Shown here: in pieces, positions 16,748-26,181 of the stretch
Numbering within the stretch: the stretch's first letter is position 1
Layout of the letters: every line of letters begins with the position of its first letter
NCBI GenBank assembly: GCA_937899895.1
Contig: CALBQR010000020.1
Location: forward strand, 1 to 64,000
DNA from: an uncultured Alistipes sp.
GTDB lineage: Bacteria; Bacteroidota; Bacteroidia; Bacteroidales; Rikenellaceae
Length of the DNA stretch: 64,000 bases
Direction of reading: 5' to 3'
Translations under genes and position numbers: made by a program
The notes under the pieces: model-generated
What the model was told of the DNA's origin: nothing
Database searches by the model: none
Seen by the model: the letters and a program-made list of their open reading frames with translations, nothing else

Positions 16748-17857
16748 ATGAAACGCATAATACTTAGCGGCGGAGGTACGGGAGGACATATCTATCCTGC
16801 TGTGGCTGTTGCCGAAGCTCTGAAACGCCGTTTTGGCGATGAGGTTGAACTGCTCTTTGTCGGTGCAGAGGGCAAGATGGAGATGGAGAAGGTACCTGCA
16901 TTGGGATACAATATTGTCGGTCTGCCTACGGCGGGTCTGCAACGCCGTTTGACCCTCTTGAATCTGGCTCTGCCCTTCAAGGTGGCAAAGAGCATCTCGA
17001 AGGCAAAGCGTGTGATCCGCGAGTTCAAGGCCGATATCGTTGTCGGCTTTGGTGGCTATGCGAGTGCGCCTGTCTTGTGGGCGGCACAGCGTATGGGCGT
17101 GCCGACGCTTATTCAGGAGCAGAACTCCTATGCGGGCGTTACGAATAAGATTCTTTCGCGTCGTGCGCGTAAGATTTGCGTGGCATACGACGGTATGGAG
17201 CGATTCTTCCCCGCCGATCGTATCGTGATGACAGGCAACCCGTTACGTGGATCGTTCTCGTCGGCCACGAGCAGTGTTCGTAGCGAAGGTTTGGCTCATT
17301 ACGGCCTGACGGATGAGAAACCCGTTGTGCTGGTTGTGGGTGGCAGTCTGGGTACGCGCACTCTCAATGAGATGATGAAACGCTGGATCGCGGAGCAGAA
17401 TGGCAAGCCCAATGTGCAGGTGATCTGGCAGACGGGTAAGTTCTACGAGCGCGAGATGCAGGAGTTCTTCGCTGCGCACCCGACCGAGGGCGTTTGGCAG
17501 GGGGCCTTCATCAATCGTATGGATTTGGCCTATGCGGCTGCTGATCTGGTGATTTCGCGCAGTGGTGCCTGCACCGTGTCGGAGCTCTGTTTGGTGGGTT
17601 GCCCGACGCTGTTTGTGCCCTCGCCTAATGTTGCCGAGGACCACCAGACCAAGAATGCAATGGCCCTGGTCGATAAGGGCGCGGCCGAGATTGTACGCGA
17701 TACGGAGGCGGTCGAGAAGGCGATGAAACGTGCCGAAGAGTTGCTTGCAGACAAGGAGCGTATGGCTACGTTGCGCAAGAATATCGCGGCTCTCGGAATT
17801 GGCGACTCGGCTGATCGTGTAGCAGCGCAAGTGATTGATATTATTGAAAATAAATAG
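16748..17857 (+). CDS. murG: Lipid II synthase (UDP-GlcNAc transferase)
   Basis: Peripheral inner-membrane glycosyltransferase adding GlcNAc to lipid I. GT-B fold with N-terminal GGGTGGHIYPAVAVAEAL, a second glycine-rich segment GFGGYASAPVL, QEQNSYAGVTNK, and in the C-terminal donor domain GGSLGTRTLNE, ISRSGACTVSELCLVG and PNVAEDHQTKNA. 369 aa is normal. It follows the repeat-rich gap and precedes murC by 18 bases. Confidence 0.96.
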   Translation: MKRIILSGGGTGGHIYPAVAVAEALKRRFGDEVELLFVGAEGKMEMEKVPALGYNIVGLPTAGLQRRLTLLNLALPFKVAKSISKAKRVIREFKADIVVGFGGYASAPVLWAAQRMGVPTLIQEQNSYAGVTNKILSRRARKICVAYDGMERFFPADRIVMTGNPLRGSFSSATSSVRSEGLAHYGLTDEKPVVLVVGGSLGTRTLNEMMKRWIAEQNGKPNVQVIWQTGKFYEREMQEFFAAHPTEGVWQGAFINRMDLAYAAADLVISRSGACTVSELCLVGCPTLFVPSPNVAEDHQTKNAMALVDKGAAEIVRDTEAVEKAMKRAEELLADKERMATLRKNIAALGIGDSADRVAAQVIDIIENK

Positions 17858-17875
17858 TCGAAAGTCGATAGAACG

Positions 17876-19261
17876 ATGAACGAAAAGAGCATCTATTTCG
17901 TGGGTATCGGAGGTATCGGAATGAGTGCCTTGGCCCGCTATTTTATACACGAAGGCTACCGCGTAGGTGGTTATGACCGCACCCCCTCGCCACTGACCGA
18001 GCAACTCGAAAAGGAGGGTGCCTCGATCCACTATGAGGATAGCGTCGAACTGATTGGCGAGGAGTTTCGCAACCCCGCAACGACACGTGTGATCTATACC
18101 CCTGCGGTGCCTGCCGACCATTCGGAGCTGTGCTACTTCCGCGAGGGTGGCTTCGAGGTGTTGAAGCGTTCGCAGATGCTCGGCCTGCTCTGCGAGGGTA
18201 ACTACGTTATGGCTGTGGCGGGTACGCACGGCAAGACCACAACTTCGACCCTTGTGGCGTGGTTGAACCATCGCGCTGCGGGTTGCGGCAAGGCGGTGCT
18301 GGGCGGTATCTCAAAGAACTTTGCAAGCAATTTGGTGCTGGGTGAAGGTCGTCGTATGACGGTCGAGGCCGATGAGTTCGATCGCTCGTTCCTGCGCCTC
18401 TCGCCCGATGTGGCGGTGATCACCTCGGCCGATGCCGACCACCTCGATATCTATGGTACGCACGAGGCCGTTAAGGAGGCCTTCTCGCAGTTCGTCGATC
18501 GTATCCGCGAGGGCGGTACGCTCATTATCAAGAAGGGTGTTGATATTGCGATTAATAATCAGAATATCAATGTTTTCCGCTACTCGTACGACGAGCCTTG
18601 CGACTTCTACGCCTCGAATATTTCGACCGACGAAGGGGGCTACTATACTTTCGATCTGCAATGTCCCGACGGGGTGTTGCCGGCCTTGCGTTTGGGTATC
18701 CCCGGCTGGGTGAATGTCGAGAATGCAGTGGCTGCCGTAGCGATGTTGTGGGCGGCGGCAAAGGCCGAAAATCGACCCCTGAATCTCGACAATCTGCGTG
18801 CCGCGCTCAACGAATTTTCGGGCGTGAAACGTCGCTTCGAATTCTATGTCAATACTCCGAAACAGGTCTATATGGATGACTATGCGCACCATCCGCGCGA
18901 GTTGGGTGCTGCGATTTCGTCGGTGCGTGCGATGTTCCCCACACGCCACCTGACTGCGCTCTTCCAGCCGCACCTCTACACTCGTACGCGCGACCTCTGC
19001 GACGGCTTTGCTGAGGCGTTGTCGATGGCCGATGAGGTGGTGCTGTTGCCGATCTATCCCGCGCGTGAGGAGCCTATCGAGGGCGTTACCTCGGAGTTGA
19101 TTGCCGAGCGTCTGACGGCTCCCTACCGCATTGTCGAGCTGGACGCTCTGGCCGATGAGGTGGCGGCGATGACGACCGATGTCGTGGTAAGTTTCGGTGC
19201 AGGAAGTATCGACCGCAAGACGGCCGAATTGGCTGCCGTAGCCGAGGCGAAAAGTCATTAA
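17876..19261 (+). CDS. murC: UDP-MurNAc:L-alanine ligase
   Basis: First Mur ligase: ATP-dependent attachment of L-Ala to UDP-MurNAc. N-terminal GIGGIGMSALARYF, ATP loop GTHGKTTT near residue 116, EADEFDRSFLRL, SADADHLDIYG, and DDYAHHPRELGAAISS, which is a strong MurC/Mpl signature. Mpl is the alternative; the position inside the dcw cluster and the normal 461-aa length favour MurC. Confidence 0.95.
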   Translation: MNEKSIYFVGIGGIGMSALARYFIHEGYRVGGYDRTPSPLTEQLEKEGASIHYEDSVELIGEEFRNPATTRVIYTPAVPADHSELCYFREGGFEVLKRSQMLGLLCEGNYVMAVAGTHGKTTTSTLVAWLNHRAAGCGKAVLGGISKNFASNLVLGEGRRMTVEADEFDRSFLRLSPDVAVITSADADHLDIYGTHEAVKEAFSQFVDRIREGGTLIIKKGVDIAINNQNINVFRYSYDEPCDFYASNISTDEGGYYTFDLQCPDGVLPALRLGIPGWVNVENAVAAVAMLWAAAKAENRPLNLDNLRAALNEFSGVKRRFEFYVNTPKQVYMDDYAHHPRELGAAISSVRAMFPTRHLTALFQPHLYTRTRDLCDGFAEALSMADEVVLLPIYPAREEPIEGVTSELIAERLTAPYRIVELDALADEVAAMTTDVVVSFGAGSIDRKTAELAAVAEAKSH

Positions 19262-19280
19262 AAGAGATTGAACGTATTGG

Positions 19281-20375
19281 ATGAAGAAGATAGGTAAAAT
19301 AGTATTATTCAGTCTGTTCTGGGTAGCCGTTGTGGCGGTGGTGGTGTTGCTTGGTCGTTACTCCTCGCAGCAGCATCAGCACAAGATGCTGACGGGTCTG
19401 GACATCGTGCTGGCCGACAGTTCGGAGTACGCGCTTGTCAATGAAAAGACTGTGCGCCATTGGCTGACGAACGCCGCCATTTCGGTCGAAAATGTGCGTG
19501 TGGCGGATGCTCCTCTCGGTCAGATCGAGCAGGCGATTTTGGCACACGGTTTCGTGCGTAACGCGGAGGCATATCTCACCCCCGACGGGCGCGTGGTGGT
19601 CGAGATCGAGCAGCACAACCCGATAATGCGAATGCGACTCGATGGCGGCTACGACTTCTATATCACCGACCGCAACGAGATCTTCCGTTCGCCGGAGATG
19701 GCGGCGATATATGTCCCAATTGTTACGGGCCGTTTCGCGGTCCCCTTCTCGGCCAACTATGAGGGGCCGGCCGATGTGCAGCTGAATGAGAATTTGAAGA
19801 TGCTTGATGCACAGATAGATACGTTGTGCGAAGTTGAAAATGAGTTGAGTATCGAGTATCGTGGCATACGTCGTCAGCGCAATGCTCTGCGTTCAAAGTC
19901 GCTTGACAAGAAGCCCTTCGAGAGCAAGGAGAGCTACAACGTGCGCAAGGCTCCTTTCGATAAGATACGCAAGGACTCGCTGGCACTCTATCTCTATCGT
20001 ATGCGATTGCGTCAGAAGATGATCGACCAGACGAGGGTTGATGTTGAGCGGTTGAAAAACAAGCAAAAAAATTTGCAAAAAAACTACGAAGATTTCATTA
20101 ATCTCATTAACTTTGTGAAATTGATCGAAGATGACGACTTCTGGCAGGCCCAGATAGTCGAAATTGTCGTATCCCAATCGCAGAATGGCTCTCTGTTTCT
20201 GAGACTTATCCCGCGAGCGGGCAATCATACGATCATCTTTGGTCGAATTGAGGATGTCGATGTGAAACTCGATCGCCTGATGCGTTTTTATCGCGAGGGT
20301 CTCGACAAGGAGGGGTGGAATCAATTCCGCACCATCGACGTTCGCTTTGCCGATCGGGTGGTTTGCTCAAAATAG
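19281..20375 (+). CDS. ftsQ: FtsQ-like division protein with large coiled-coil insertion
   Basis: Bitopic divisome protein linking FtsA/FtsZ-side and FtsWI-side components. One membrane helix at about residues 7-25 (IVLFSLFWVAVVAVVVLLG), a periplasmic POTRA-like part, then a beta domain with EIEQHNPIMRM and YITDRNEIF. Position between murC and ftsA supports FtsQ. At 364 aa it is far longer than the roughly 240-260 aa usual in the phylum: residues about 170-274 are an inserted charged stretch rich in Lys, Arg, Glu and Gln (NKQKNLQKNYED), predicted coiled coil. The family resumes at DDDFWQAQIVEIVV. Confidence 0.88.
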   Translation: MKKIGKIVLFSLFWVAVVAVVVLLGRYSSQQHQHKMLTGLDIVLADSSEYALVNEKTVRHWLTNAAISVENVRVADAPLGQIEQAILAHGFVRNAEAYLTPDGRVVVEIEQHNPIMRMRLDGGYDFYITDRNEIFRSPEMAAIYVPIVTGRFAVPFSANYEGPADVQLNENLKMLDAQIDTLCEVENELSIEYRGIRRQRNALRSKSLDKKPFESKESYNVRKAPFDKIRKDSLALYLYRMRLRQKMIDQTRVDVERLKNKQKNLQKNYEDFINLINFVKLIEDDDFWQAQIVEIVVSQSQNGSLFLRLIPRAGNHTIIFGRIEDVDVKLDRLMRFYREGLDKEGWNQFRTIDVRFADRVVCSK

Positions 20376-20420
20376 AGGTGGCCGATAGGGGGCGACCGAC
20401 AAGGGGTGGCCGACGAAGGG
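20376..20420 (+). repeat. Three imperfect 13-15-bp tandem units after ftsQ
   Basis: GGTGGCCGATAG, GGGGCGACCGACAA and GGGGTGGCCGACGAA follow one another in the ftsQ-ftsA gap. No promoter or terminator is evident in the rest of the gap. Confidence 0.5.
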
Positions 20421-20486
20421 AAACTTAACGGAGGTATAATTATAACCGCCCGACTACACCAAACGAATTACGAATAAGAAAAATAT

Positions 20487-22076
20487 ATGCTTCAAGTGGA
20501 AAAGAAGAATTACATAGTAGCAATTGATCTTGGCTCACAGAATGTTACCGCTGCGGCGGCAACGCGTGGTGCCGATGGAAAAATGGTTGTGGAGGCTGTC
20601 GTGCGCAAACCTTCGGGTGGCGTTGCGGGTGGCGCGATCGAGAATATCGATCTGGCAGTCAAGTCGCTTAAAGAGGTTGTTAGTGAGCTTGGCGAACAGC
20701 TGAATATCAGAGTATTGGAGGCTTATTTCGGTATTTCGGGCGACTTTATCCGTTGCGCGTGCCACAACGATTGGGTCTCGGTTGGCGACCACAATAACGG
20801 CGTGAGCAAGAGCGATGTCGATGAACTTTATGCCCGTATGGAGAAGGTGAGCGCACCGACCGACGACGAGATTATTCTGGAACGTATCCCCCAGAATTTT
20901 ATGGTCGATGGCAACAAAGAGGTGCCCAATCCTGTCGGCTCGTTTGGTCAGAGTCTTTCATCGACGTTCAATTTCATTTTGAGTACCAAGACCCCGATCG
21001 AACGACTCAAAAAGGCTGCTATCAACCTCGGTATCAGACCTCTCGGTATCTATATCAACCCCCTTGTAACGGCCGAAACGCTGCTTTTGCCCGATGAGAA
21101 GGAGGAGGGTGTAGCCGTAATCGATATGGGTAGCAACGTAACCGACGTAACGATCTACTACAACAGTGTCATTCGTTACGTGGCTTCGATTCCGATGGGA
21201 GCAAATACCATTAACCTCGATATCCGCGCACAGAGTATCCCCGAAAAGGTGGTCGAGAAGATCAAGGTGCGCTTTGGTAGTGCAATGGCCGCAAATGTCG
21301 ATGAGGGCGTGATGATCGACTATCGCACCCCCAAGGGCAAGAAGGGTATTCTGCAACGCAATCTGGCAACGGTTATTCAGGCACGTGTGCAGGATATGGC
21401 CGATATGGTTGTCGAGGAGATCAAATTCGCCGGCTATGAGAAGAAGTTGCCCTATGGCATCGTGCTGACAGGTGGTGGCGCAAATCTTGCCGACATCGCC
21501 GAGGCCTTCACCGAGCATACCAAGATCGACACCCGTATCGGTGTGCCCGATGTGGTTGTTGATGAGCAGTCGGCCGATCTGGTTGATGGTCCGGAGTTCG
21601 CAACGATCGTAGGTCTGTTGTGGCGAGGTATGGAGTCGGGTGTGGCGTGCAATTTCGATCTGCGTCCGCAGGCACCACGACCCACTCAATCGACACAGCC
21701 CGTGCAGCCGACGCAACCCGTGCAGCCTCGTACTATGACGCAATCGCAACCTGTACAGCCCGTTCAGTCCAAGCTGAACCAGCAGATTCCAGCATCTGCA
21801 CCTGCCCCGCAGCAGCCCGTGCAATCCAAGTCTGCACCGACCTCAGCACCGAGCACTGCAACGCAGCCCACTCCCGCAACTGCGCCCGTGTCTGCAACGC
21901 AACACGTTGAGGATCAGCAGCCGCAAGATCAGCAGGGTGAGCAGAGTCAGTCGCAGCAGTCTGCCGGGGAGTCAAGTGGCAAGAAGGGCGGTCTGTTTGG
22001 CAAGCTGACGAAATTTGGTAAGGATCTTATTGATAAGATCGGAACGATGAGCGAACCCGATGATGACATTATCTAA
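20487..22076 (+). CDS. ftsA: Divisome actin-like protein FtsA with long Pro/Gln-rich tail
   Basis: Actin-fold ATPase that tethers FtsZ to the membrane. Nucleotide-site blocks: VAIDLGSQNVTAAAA near the start, AVIDMGSNVTDVTIYY in the middle, and VLTGGGANLADIAEAF. The SHS2/1C subdomain lies between. After about residue 395 a low-complexity linker of some 100 residues (PTQSTQPVQPTQPVQP and similar) leads to a C-terminal segment, GGLFGKLTKFGKDLID, that can form the amphipathic membrane-targeting helix. 529 aa is long because of the linker. FtsZ follows after 30 bases. Confidence 0.93.
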   Translation: MLQVEKKNYIVAIDLGSQNVTAAAATRGADGKMVVEAVVRKPSGGVAGGAIENIDLAVKSLKEVVSELGEQLNIRVLEAYFGISGDFIRCACHNDWVSVGDHNNGVSKSDVDELYARMEKVSAPTDDEIILERIPQNFMVDGNKEVPNPVGSFGQSLSSTFNFILSTKTPIERLKKAAINLGIRPLGIYINPLVTAETLLLPDEKEEGVAVIDMGSNVTDVTIYYNSVIRYVASIPMGANTINLDIRAQSIPEKVVEKIKVRFGSAMAANVDEGVMIDYRTPKGKKGILQRNLATVIQARVQDMADMVVEEIKFAGYEKKLPYGIVLTGGGANLADIAEAFTEHTKIDTRIGVPDVVVDEQSADLVDGPEFATIVGLLWRGMESGVACNFDLRPQAPRPTQSTQPVQPTQPVQPRTMTQSQPVQPVQSKLNQQIPASAPAPQQPVQSKSAPTSAPSTATQPTPATAPVSATQHVEDQQPQDQQGEQSQSQQSAGESSGKKGGLFGKLTKFGKDLIDKIGTMSEPDDDII

Positions 22077-22106
22077 AATCTAAACAGATTTGAAAGGAGA
22101 AAAGAG

Positions 22107-23402
22107 ATGAATGACGACATACTGAACTCGTTGTGTGCCGAGCGCAGCCAGGCTTCCAAATCGAAGATTATGGTTATCGGTGTCGGAGGTGCAGGCGGCA
22201 ACGCTGTAAATCATATGCACAAGCTCGGCATCAAAGATGTCGATTTTATGGTCTGCAACACCGACCAGCAGGCACTCGATATCTCGCCCGTCGAATTGAA
22301 GATTCGTCTGGGTGAAGATGGTTTGGGCGCAGGTAATGACCCCGCAATGGGTCGTCGCGCGGCGATTATGAGCCTCGATATGGTAAAGCAGACATTCGAG
22401 AACTTTGCAACCAAGATGATCTTCATCACTGCCGGTATGGGTGGTGGTACGGGTACGGGTGCTTCGCCCGTCATCGCAAAGCTCGCACGTGAAATGGGTA
22501 TTCTGACCGTCGCTATCGTAACCTCGCCGTTGAAGATCGAGGGTCAGATTCGCTATAAGCAGGCAATCAACGGTATCGAGGAGTTGAAAAATTGTGTCGA
22601 TTCGTTGCTGGTCATCAACAATGACAACATTATGGCTATGGGCGGTCGCCTGACGGTCGATGAGGCTTTCTCGCTGGCCGACGATGTGTTGGCGTCGGCA
22701 GCCAAGGGTATCGCCGAGATCATTACGATCAAGAGCCCCCGTACCAATATCGACTTTGCCGATGTGTCGAAGGTTATGACCAATAGCGGTCGTACGCATA
22801 TGGGCGTGGGTCGCGCGTCGGGTGAAGATCGTGCCGAGGCGGCAGCCCGCAACTCGTTGCGTTCGCCACTGCTCGACCACAATTCGATTCGTGGTGCGAA
22901 GAATATCCTGCTCAATATCAGCTGCAATCAGCGTGAGAATATGATGTATCACGAGCTGACGACCATTCTCGAAGTGATCCAAACCGAGGCAAAATATACC
23001 GATGAGAACGGTATCGAGCACGATGCAAATATCATCTGGGGCAATAGTGCCAAGCCGCAGCTCGGCGATGATATCGAGGTGATTGTTGTGGCTACGGGCT
23101 TCGATGTTCAGGCTCCCAAGCAGGAGAGCTGCCCCGTTCCGCCGATCCTTGCACCGGCGGTCGAGGGTCCGTCAAACCGCAAGATGCCCCGCCCGATTAA
23201 GCCCGTTGTGCTGGGTGTGCGCCAGAATCGTTATGCGAAGATCGAGGAGCTGAAACGTACCCCCGCAATTGTGCGCCGCAAGGGTAATCTGATCGTCGAG
23301 TCGAAGGTCAGCACCAAGATCGCGCTCAACGAAACGGAGGTCGAAACGGATAAGAACACCGAGACAAAGGCTCCGACGGGAGGCGATCTGTTCAGTTTCT
23401 AA
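22107..23402 (+). CDS. ftsZ: Cell-division GTPase FtsZ
   Basis: Tubulin-like GTPase forming the Z ring. GTP-binding GVGGAGGNAVNHM near residue 28, tubulin signature GGGTGTGASP near 112, then FADVSKVM and GRASGEDRAEAA. The T7 catalytic loop and the C-terminal domain follow normally. A variable linker from about residue 330 leads to the end GGDLFSF; the classic DxPxFLR-type tail is not obvious, and the conserved tail may have diverged with the extended FtsA. 431 aa. Confidence 0.96.
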   Translation: MNDDILNSLCAERSQASKSKIMVIGVGGAGGNAVNHMHKLGIKDVDFMVCNTDQQALDISPVELKIRLGEDGLGAGNDPAMGRRAAIMSLDMVKQTFENFATKMIFITAGMGGGTGTGASPVIAKLAREMGILTVAIVTSPLKIEGQIRYKQAINGIEELKNCVDSLLVINNDNIMAMGGRLTVDEAFSLADDVLASAAKGIAEIITIKSPRTNIDFADVSKVMTNSGRTHMGVGRASGEDRAEAAARNSLRSPLLDHNSIRGAKNILLNISCNQRENMMYHELTTILEVIQTEAKYTDENGIEHDANIIWGNSAKPQLGDDIEVIVVATGFDVQAPKQESCPVPPILAPAVEGPSNRKMPRPIKPVVLGVRQNRYAKIEELKRTPAIVRRKGNLIVESKVSTKIALNETEVETDKNTETKAPTGGDLFSF

Positions 23403-23463
23403 ACGGCACGAACACGCCACGTAAAAGCCTTCAAAAAGAGAGTATTAACCAAAACGGAAAGAT

Positions 23464-24765
23464 TTGATACACATACCATTAGAAATAATCACACTCAACG
23501 AATTTGAGCCGACATCAGTGATCTTTATGTTCGTGATGTTGGCTCTGCTATTGATGGTTTCGGCCTTTGTTTCGGGGTCGGAAACGGCCTTTTTCTCGCT
23601 CACCTCGCAGCAGATCCGCGAGATGAAGGAGAGCCGTTCGGGCTCCTCCGAAACGATTATCCGATTGCTGACAAATAGCGACCGATTGTTGGCTACAATT
23701 CTGATTGTCAATAATTTGGTCAATATCTGCATTACGATCCTCTCGGCTCGTATTGTCGATAAGACACTTATTTTCCAGTCGGCTACGTGGACCTTCGTAT
23801 TCAAAACAGTTTGCGTTACGTTCCTGTTGTTGCTCTTTGGCGAAATTCTGCCCAAGGTGCTGGCCAACTCAAAACCGATGAGTATCGCCCGCTTTGCCGC
23901 ACTGCCTATATCGTGGTTGTGCGTGATTGTCAAGCCTTTGGCATCGGTCCTTGTACGTACGGGAACGGGTATCAGCAATCGCTTCGAGAGCCATCGCAAC
24001 AACCTTTCGATGGACGAACTCTCGAATGCGATCGACATCGCCTCGACCGACCAGACGCAGGAGGAGCGCAAAATGTTGTCGGGTATCGTCAATTTTGTGA
24101 ATACCGATGTGGCGGAGATTATGAAGCCGCGAATTGACATCGTGGCGGTCGAGATTAACGAGAGCTATTCGGCTGTAAAAGAGTGCATTATCAAGTCGGG
24201 ATACTCGCGTATTCCGGTCTATGAGGAGAGTGCCGATAACATCAAGGGCGTGCTCTATGTCAAGGATTTGATCCCCTATATCCATAATGACGACTCGTTT
24301 GAGTGGGTGTCGTTGCTGCGCCAGCCCTACTATATTCCGGCGCATAAGAAGATCAACGACCTGCTCGAAGAGTTCCAATCGACGAAGGTGCATTTGGCGA
24401 TTGTGGTCGATGAGTACGGCTCGACGCTCGGTTTGGTGTCGTTGGAGGATATTTTGGAGGAGATTGTGGGTGAGATCTCTGATGAGAGCGACAATGTCGA
24501 GAGCTTCTATACGAAACTTCCCGACGGCTCGTATCTCTTTGACGGTAAGACACATATCGGCGATTTTGAGCGTGTAATGACGCTGCCCGAAGACTCTCTT
24601 TCGGATGTCAAGGGCGAGGCCGAAACGCTGGCGGGACTGATGCTCGAAATCAAACGCGAGCTGCTCAAAAAGGGCGATCGCGTAACTACTCACGGTCTGC
24701 AACTGACCGTTACGGCGGTCGATGGTCGCCGTATCGACAAAATCAAGGTCGAGAAGGTCGCCTAA
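23464..24765 (+). CDS. gldE: CNNM/CBS/CorC_HlyC-domain membrane protein, GldE-like
   Basis: Integral membrane protein with an N-terminal CNNM (DUF21) domain (FVSGSETAFFSLT, then helices to about residue 165), a CBS pair (MKPRIDIVAV, YSRIPVYEES, LAIVVDEYGSTLGLVSLEDILEEIVGEI) and a C-terminal CorC_HlyC domain. In gliding Bacteroidetes GldE is a partner of GldD; in non-gliders the same family is usually annotated as a hemolysin-like or ion-transport protein. It lies after ftsZ and before an Sfp-type gene, an arrangement I recall in other Bacteroidetes. The start is taken as TTG at 23464; an ATG at 23527 would cut into the first helix. Confidence 0.85.
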   Translation: MIHIPLEIITLNEFEPTSVIFMFVMLALLLMVSAFVSGSETAFFSLTSQQIREMKESRSGSSETIIRLLTNSDRLLATILIVNNLVNICITILSARIVDKTLIFQSATWTFVFKTVCVTFLLLLFGEILPKVLANSKPMSIARFAALPISWLCVIVKPLASVLVRTGTGISNRFESHRNNLSMDELSNAIDIASTDQTQEERKMLSGIVNFVNTDVAEIMKPRIDIVAVEINESYSAVKECIIKSGYSRIPVYEESADNIKGVLYVKDLIPYIHNDDSFEWVSLLRQPYYIPAHKKINDLLEEFQSTKVHLAIVVDEYGSTLGLVSLEDILEEIVGEISDESDNVESFYTKLPDGSYLFDGKTHIGDFERVMTLPEDSLSDVKGEAETLAGLMLEIKRELLKKGDRVTTHGLQLTVTAVDGRRIDKIKVEKVA

Positions 24766-24791
24766 ATAACAATCAACACTGACGTATCGCA

Positions 24792-25430
24792 ATGATTCCC
24801 AATCTGATAGAGATCGTTGTGCGTAGGATTTCGACCGACGAAGCGGCACTCCCCGCATCGTTGGCCGATGACGAACGCGCATACGCCTCGCAACTTGTGG
24901 CGCACCGACGCTCGGAGTGGGTGGCGTGGCGTTCGGTGTTGCGCGAAAATGCAGAGCGTTGGGGCGTTGGCAGTCGGGCGTTGAAGGTTGCCTATGCCGC
25001 GACGGGCGAGCCGATCTTTGAGGGGCTCGAAGGGTCGATCTCGGTAACGCATTGTCGAGGATATGTAGCTGTGGCGCGATCGCGTGGAGGGCGTTGCGGA
25101 ATTGATGTCGAGCGCCTTGATCGTAACTTTGAAAATGTTGAGAGTAAGTATATTAGCGCGACGGAACGCCAGCTTGCAGAGCGCGTCGGACAGCCCGATT
25201 TCCGAGCCGCGATTTGGTGTGCGAAGGAGGCGGTTTATAAATATTTGGGGCGTGAGGGCGTCGATTTTCAGCGCGATATGCAGGTGGTCGATTTTGAACA
25301 GGGGGGAGCCTATCTCGACATCGAGGCCTTTGGCGAGCGTCTGCGTTGCGCGATCTTTCCGCTTGATGGCGCGATCCTTGTCGCAACGGCCAAAGGTGAG
25401 GTGAATTTCGAGTTGCGCAAGGAGTTTTAG
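24792..25430 (+). CDS. 4'-phosphopantetheinyl transferase, Sfp type
   Basis: Transfers phosphopantetheine from CoA to a carrier-protein serine. The magnesium-binding GIDVERL block (around residue 100) and the CAKEAVYK block (around 145) are both present, along with SVTHCRGY before them. 212 aa is usual. It could serve fatty-acid ACP or a secondary carrier protein; no carrier gene is in the window. Probably co-transcribed with gldE, 26 bases upstream. Confidence 0.88.
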   Translation: MIPNLIEIVVRRISTDEAALPASLADDERAYASQLVAHRRSEWVAWRSVLRENAERWGVGSRALKVAYAATGEPIFEGLEGSISVTHCRGYVAVARSRGGRCGIDVERLDRNFENVESKYISATERQLAERVGQPDFRAAIWCAKEAVYKYLGREGVDFQRDMQVVDFEQGGAYLDIEAFGERLRCAIFPLDGAILVATAKGEVNFELRKEF

Positions 25431-25474
25431 GGCCTAAACCGCACAATCAATCCAATCTTCCGAAGCGAAAACAG

Positions 25475-25507
25475 GAACTGCCAACCTTTGCGGGTCGGCA
25501 GTTTTCT
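25475..25507. terminator. Terminator between the phosphopantetheinyl transferase gene and rsmG
   Basis: GAACTGCC pairs with GGCAGTTTTC across a CTTTGCGG-containing loop, ending in TTTTC. Located between two convergent genes and usable for both. Confidence 0.75.
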
Positions 25508-25549
25508 ATTGTTGCTATGCACTTGATTTGCAAGTCTTTTGCGGAGAAA

Positions 25550-26170
25550 CTATCGCTTGGTATAGACCACCTTTTTGGTGTCGAAGAACTCCTCCTCGTA
25601 TATGTTCGAGATCGAATAGAGGTCCCAACGCTTTGCCGTCAGTGCCAGCTCCTCGGCCAGATCGCCACCCTTCAAATAGAGAATTCCGTTTGCAAGAGTG
25701 CCTTTTTGACCGCGCTCGATTTTGTTCCAGATCCAACCCGTAAAGGTCTTCATATCGGTTACTGCGCGACTGACAACATAATCAAAACGTTGCGGCAGAC
25801 TCTCCACACGCGCATTGATCGGCGTTACATTTTTCAGACCGAGAGCCGTGCAAACTTCGCGCACAACGGTAATCTTCTTACCAATCGAATCGACCGCCGT
25901 AAATTGCACATTCGGAAAAAGAATCGCCAGCGGCACTGTCGGAAAACCGCCGCCACAACCCACATCCAATACACGCGCGCCATCCTCGAATTGGCACACC
26001 TTGGCGATGGCCAGCGAGTGCAGAACGTGGCGCAGATAGAGGCTGCCGATGTCCTTGCGCGAGATCACATTGATACGCGCGTTCCACTCCGTATAGAGTG
26101 GCAACAACTGCTCGAACTGTGCGCGCTGCTCCTCTGTAATGTCGGGGAAATATTTGAGAATCAGATCCAT
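25550..26170 (-). CDS. rsmG: 16S rRNA (guanine-527-N7)-methyltransferase
   Basis: Methylates G527 in the 530 loop of 16S rRNA. SAM motif VLDVGCGGGFPTVPLAI at about residues 68-84, NVISRKDIGSLYLRHVLHSL upstream and the late VVSRAVTDMKTF, all RsmG/GidB features. 206 aa is the standard length. It follows the sigma-factor gene by 11 bases on the minus strand and probably shares its mRNA. Confidence 0.94.
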   Translation of the reverse strand: MDLILKYFPDITEEQRAQFEQLLPLYTEWNARINVISRKDIGSLYLRHVLHSLAIAKVCQFEDGARVLDVGCGGGFPTVPLAILFPNVQFTAVDSIGKKITVVREVCTALGLKNVTPINARVESLPQRFDYVVSRAVTDMKTFTGWIWNKIERGQKGTLANGILYLKGGDLAEELALTAKRWDLYSISNIYEEEFFDTKKVVYTKR

Positions 26171-26181
26171 ATTGCGATACT

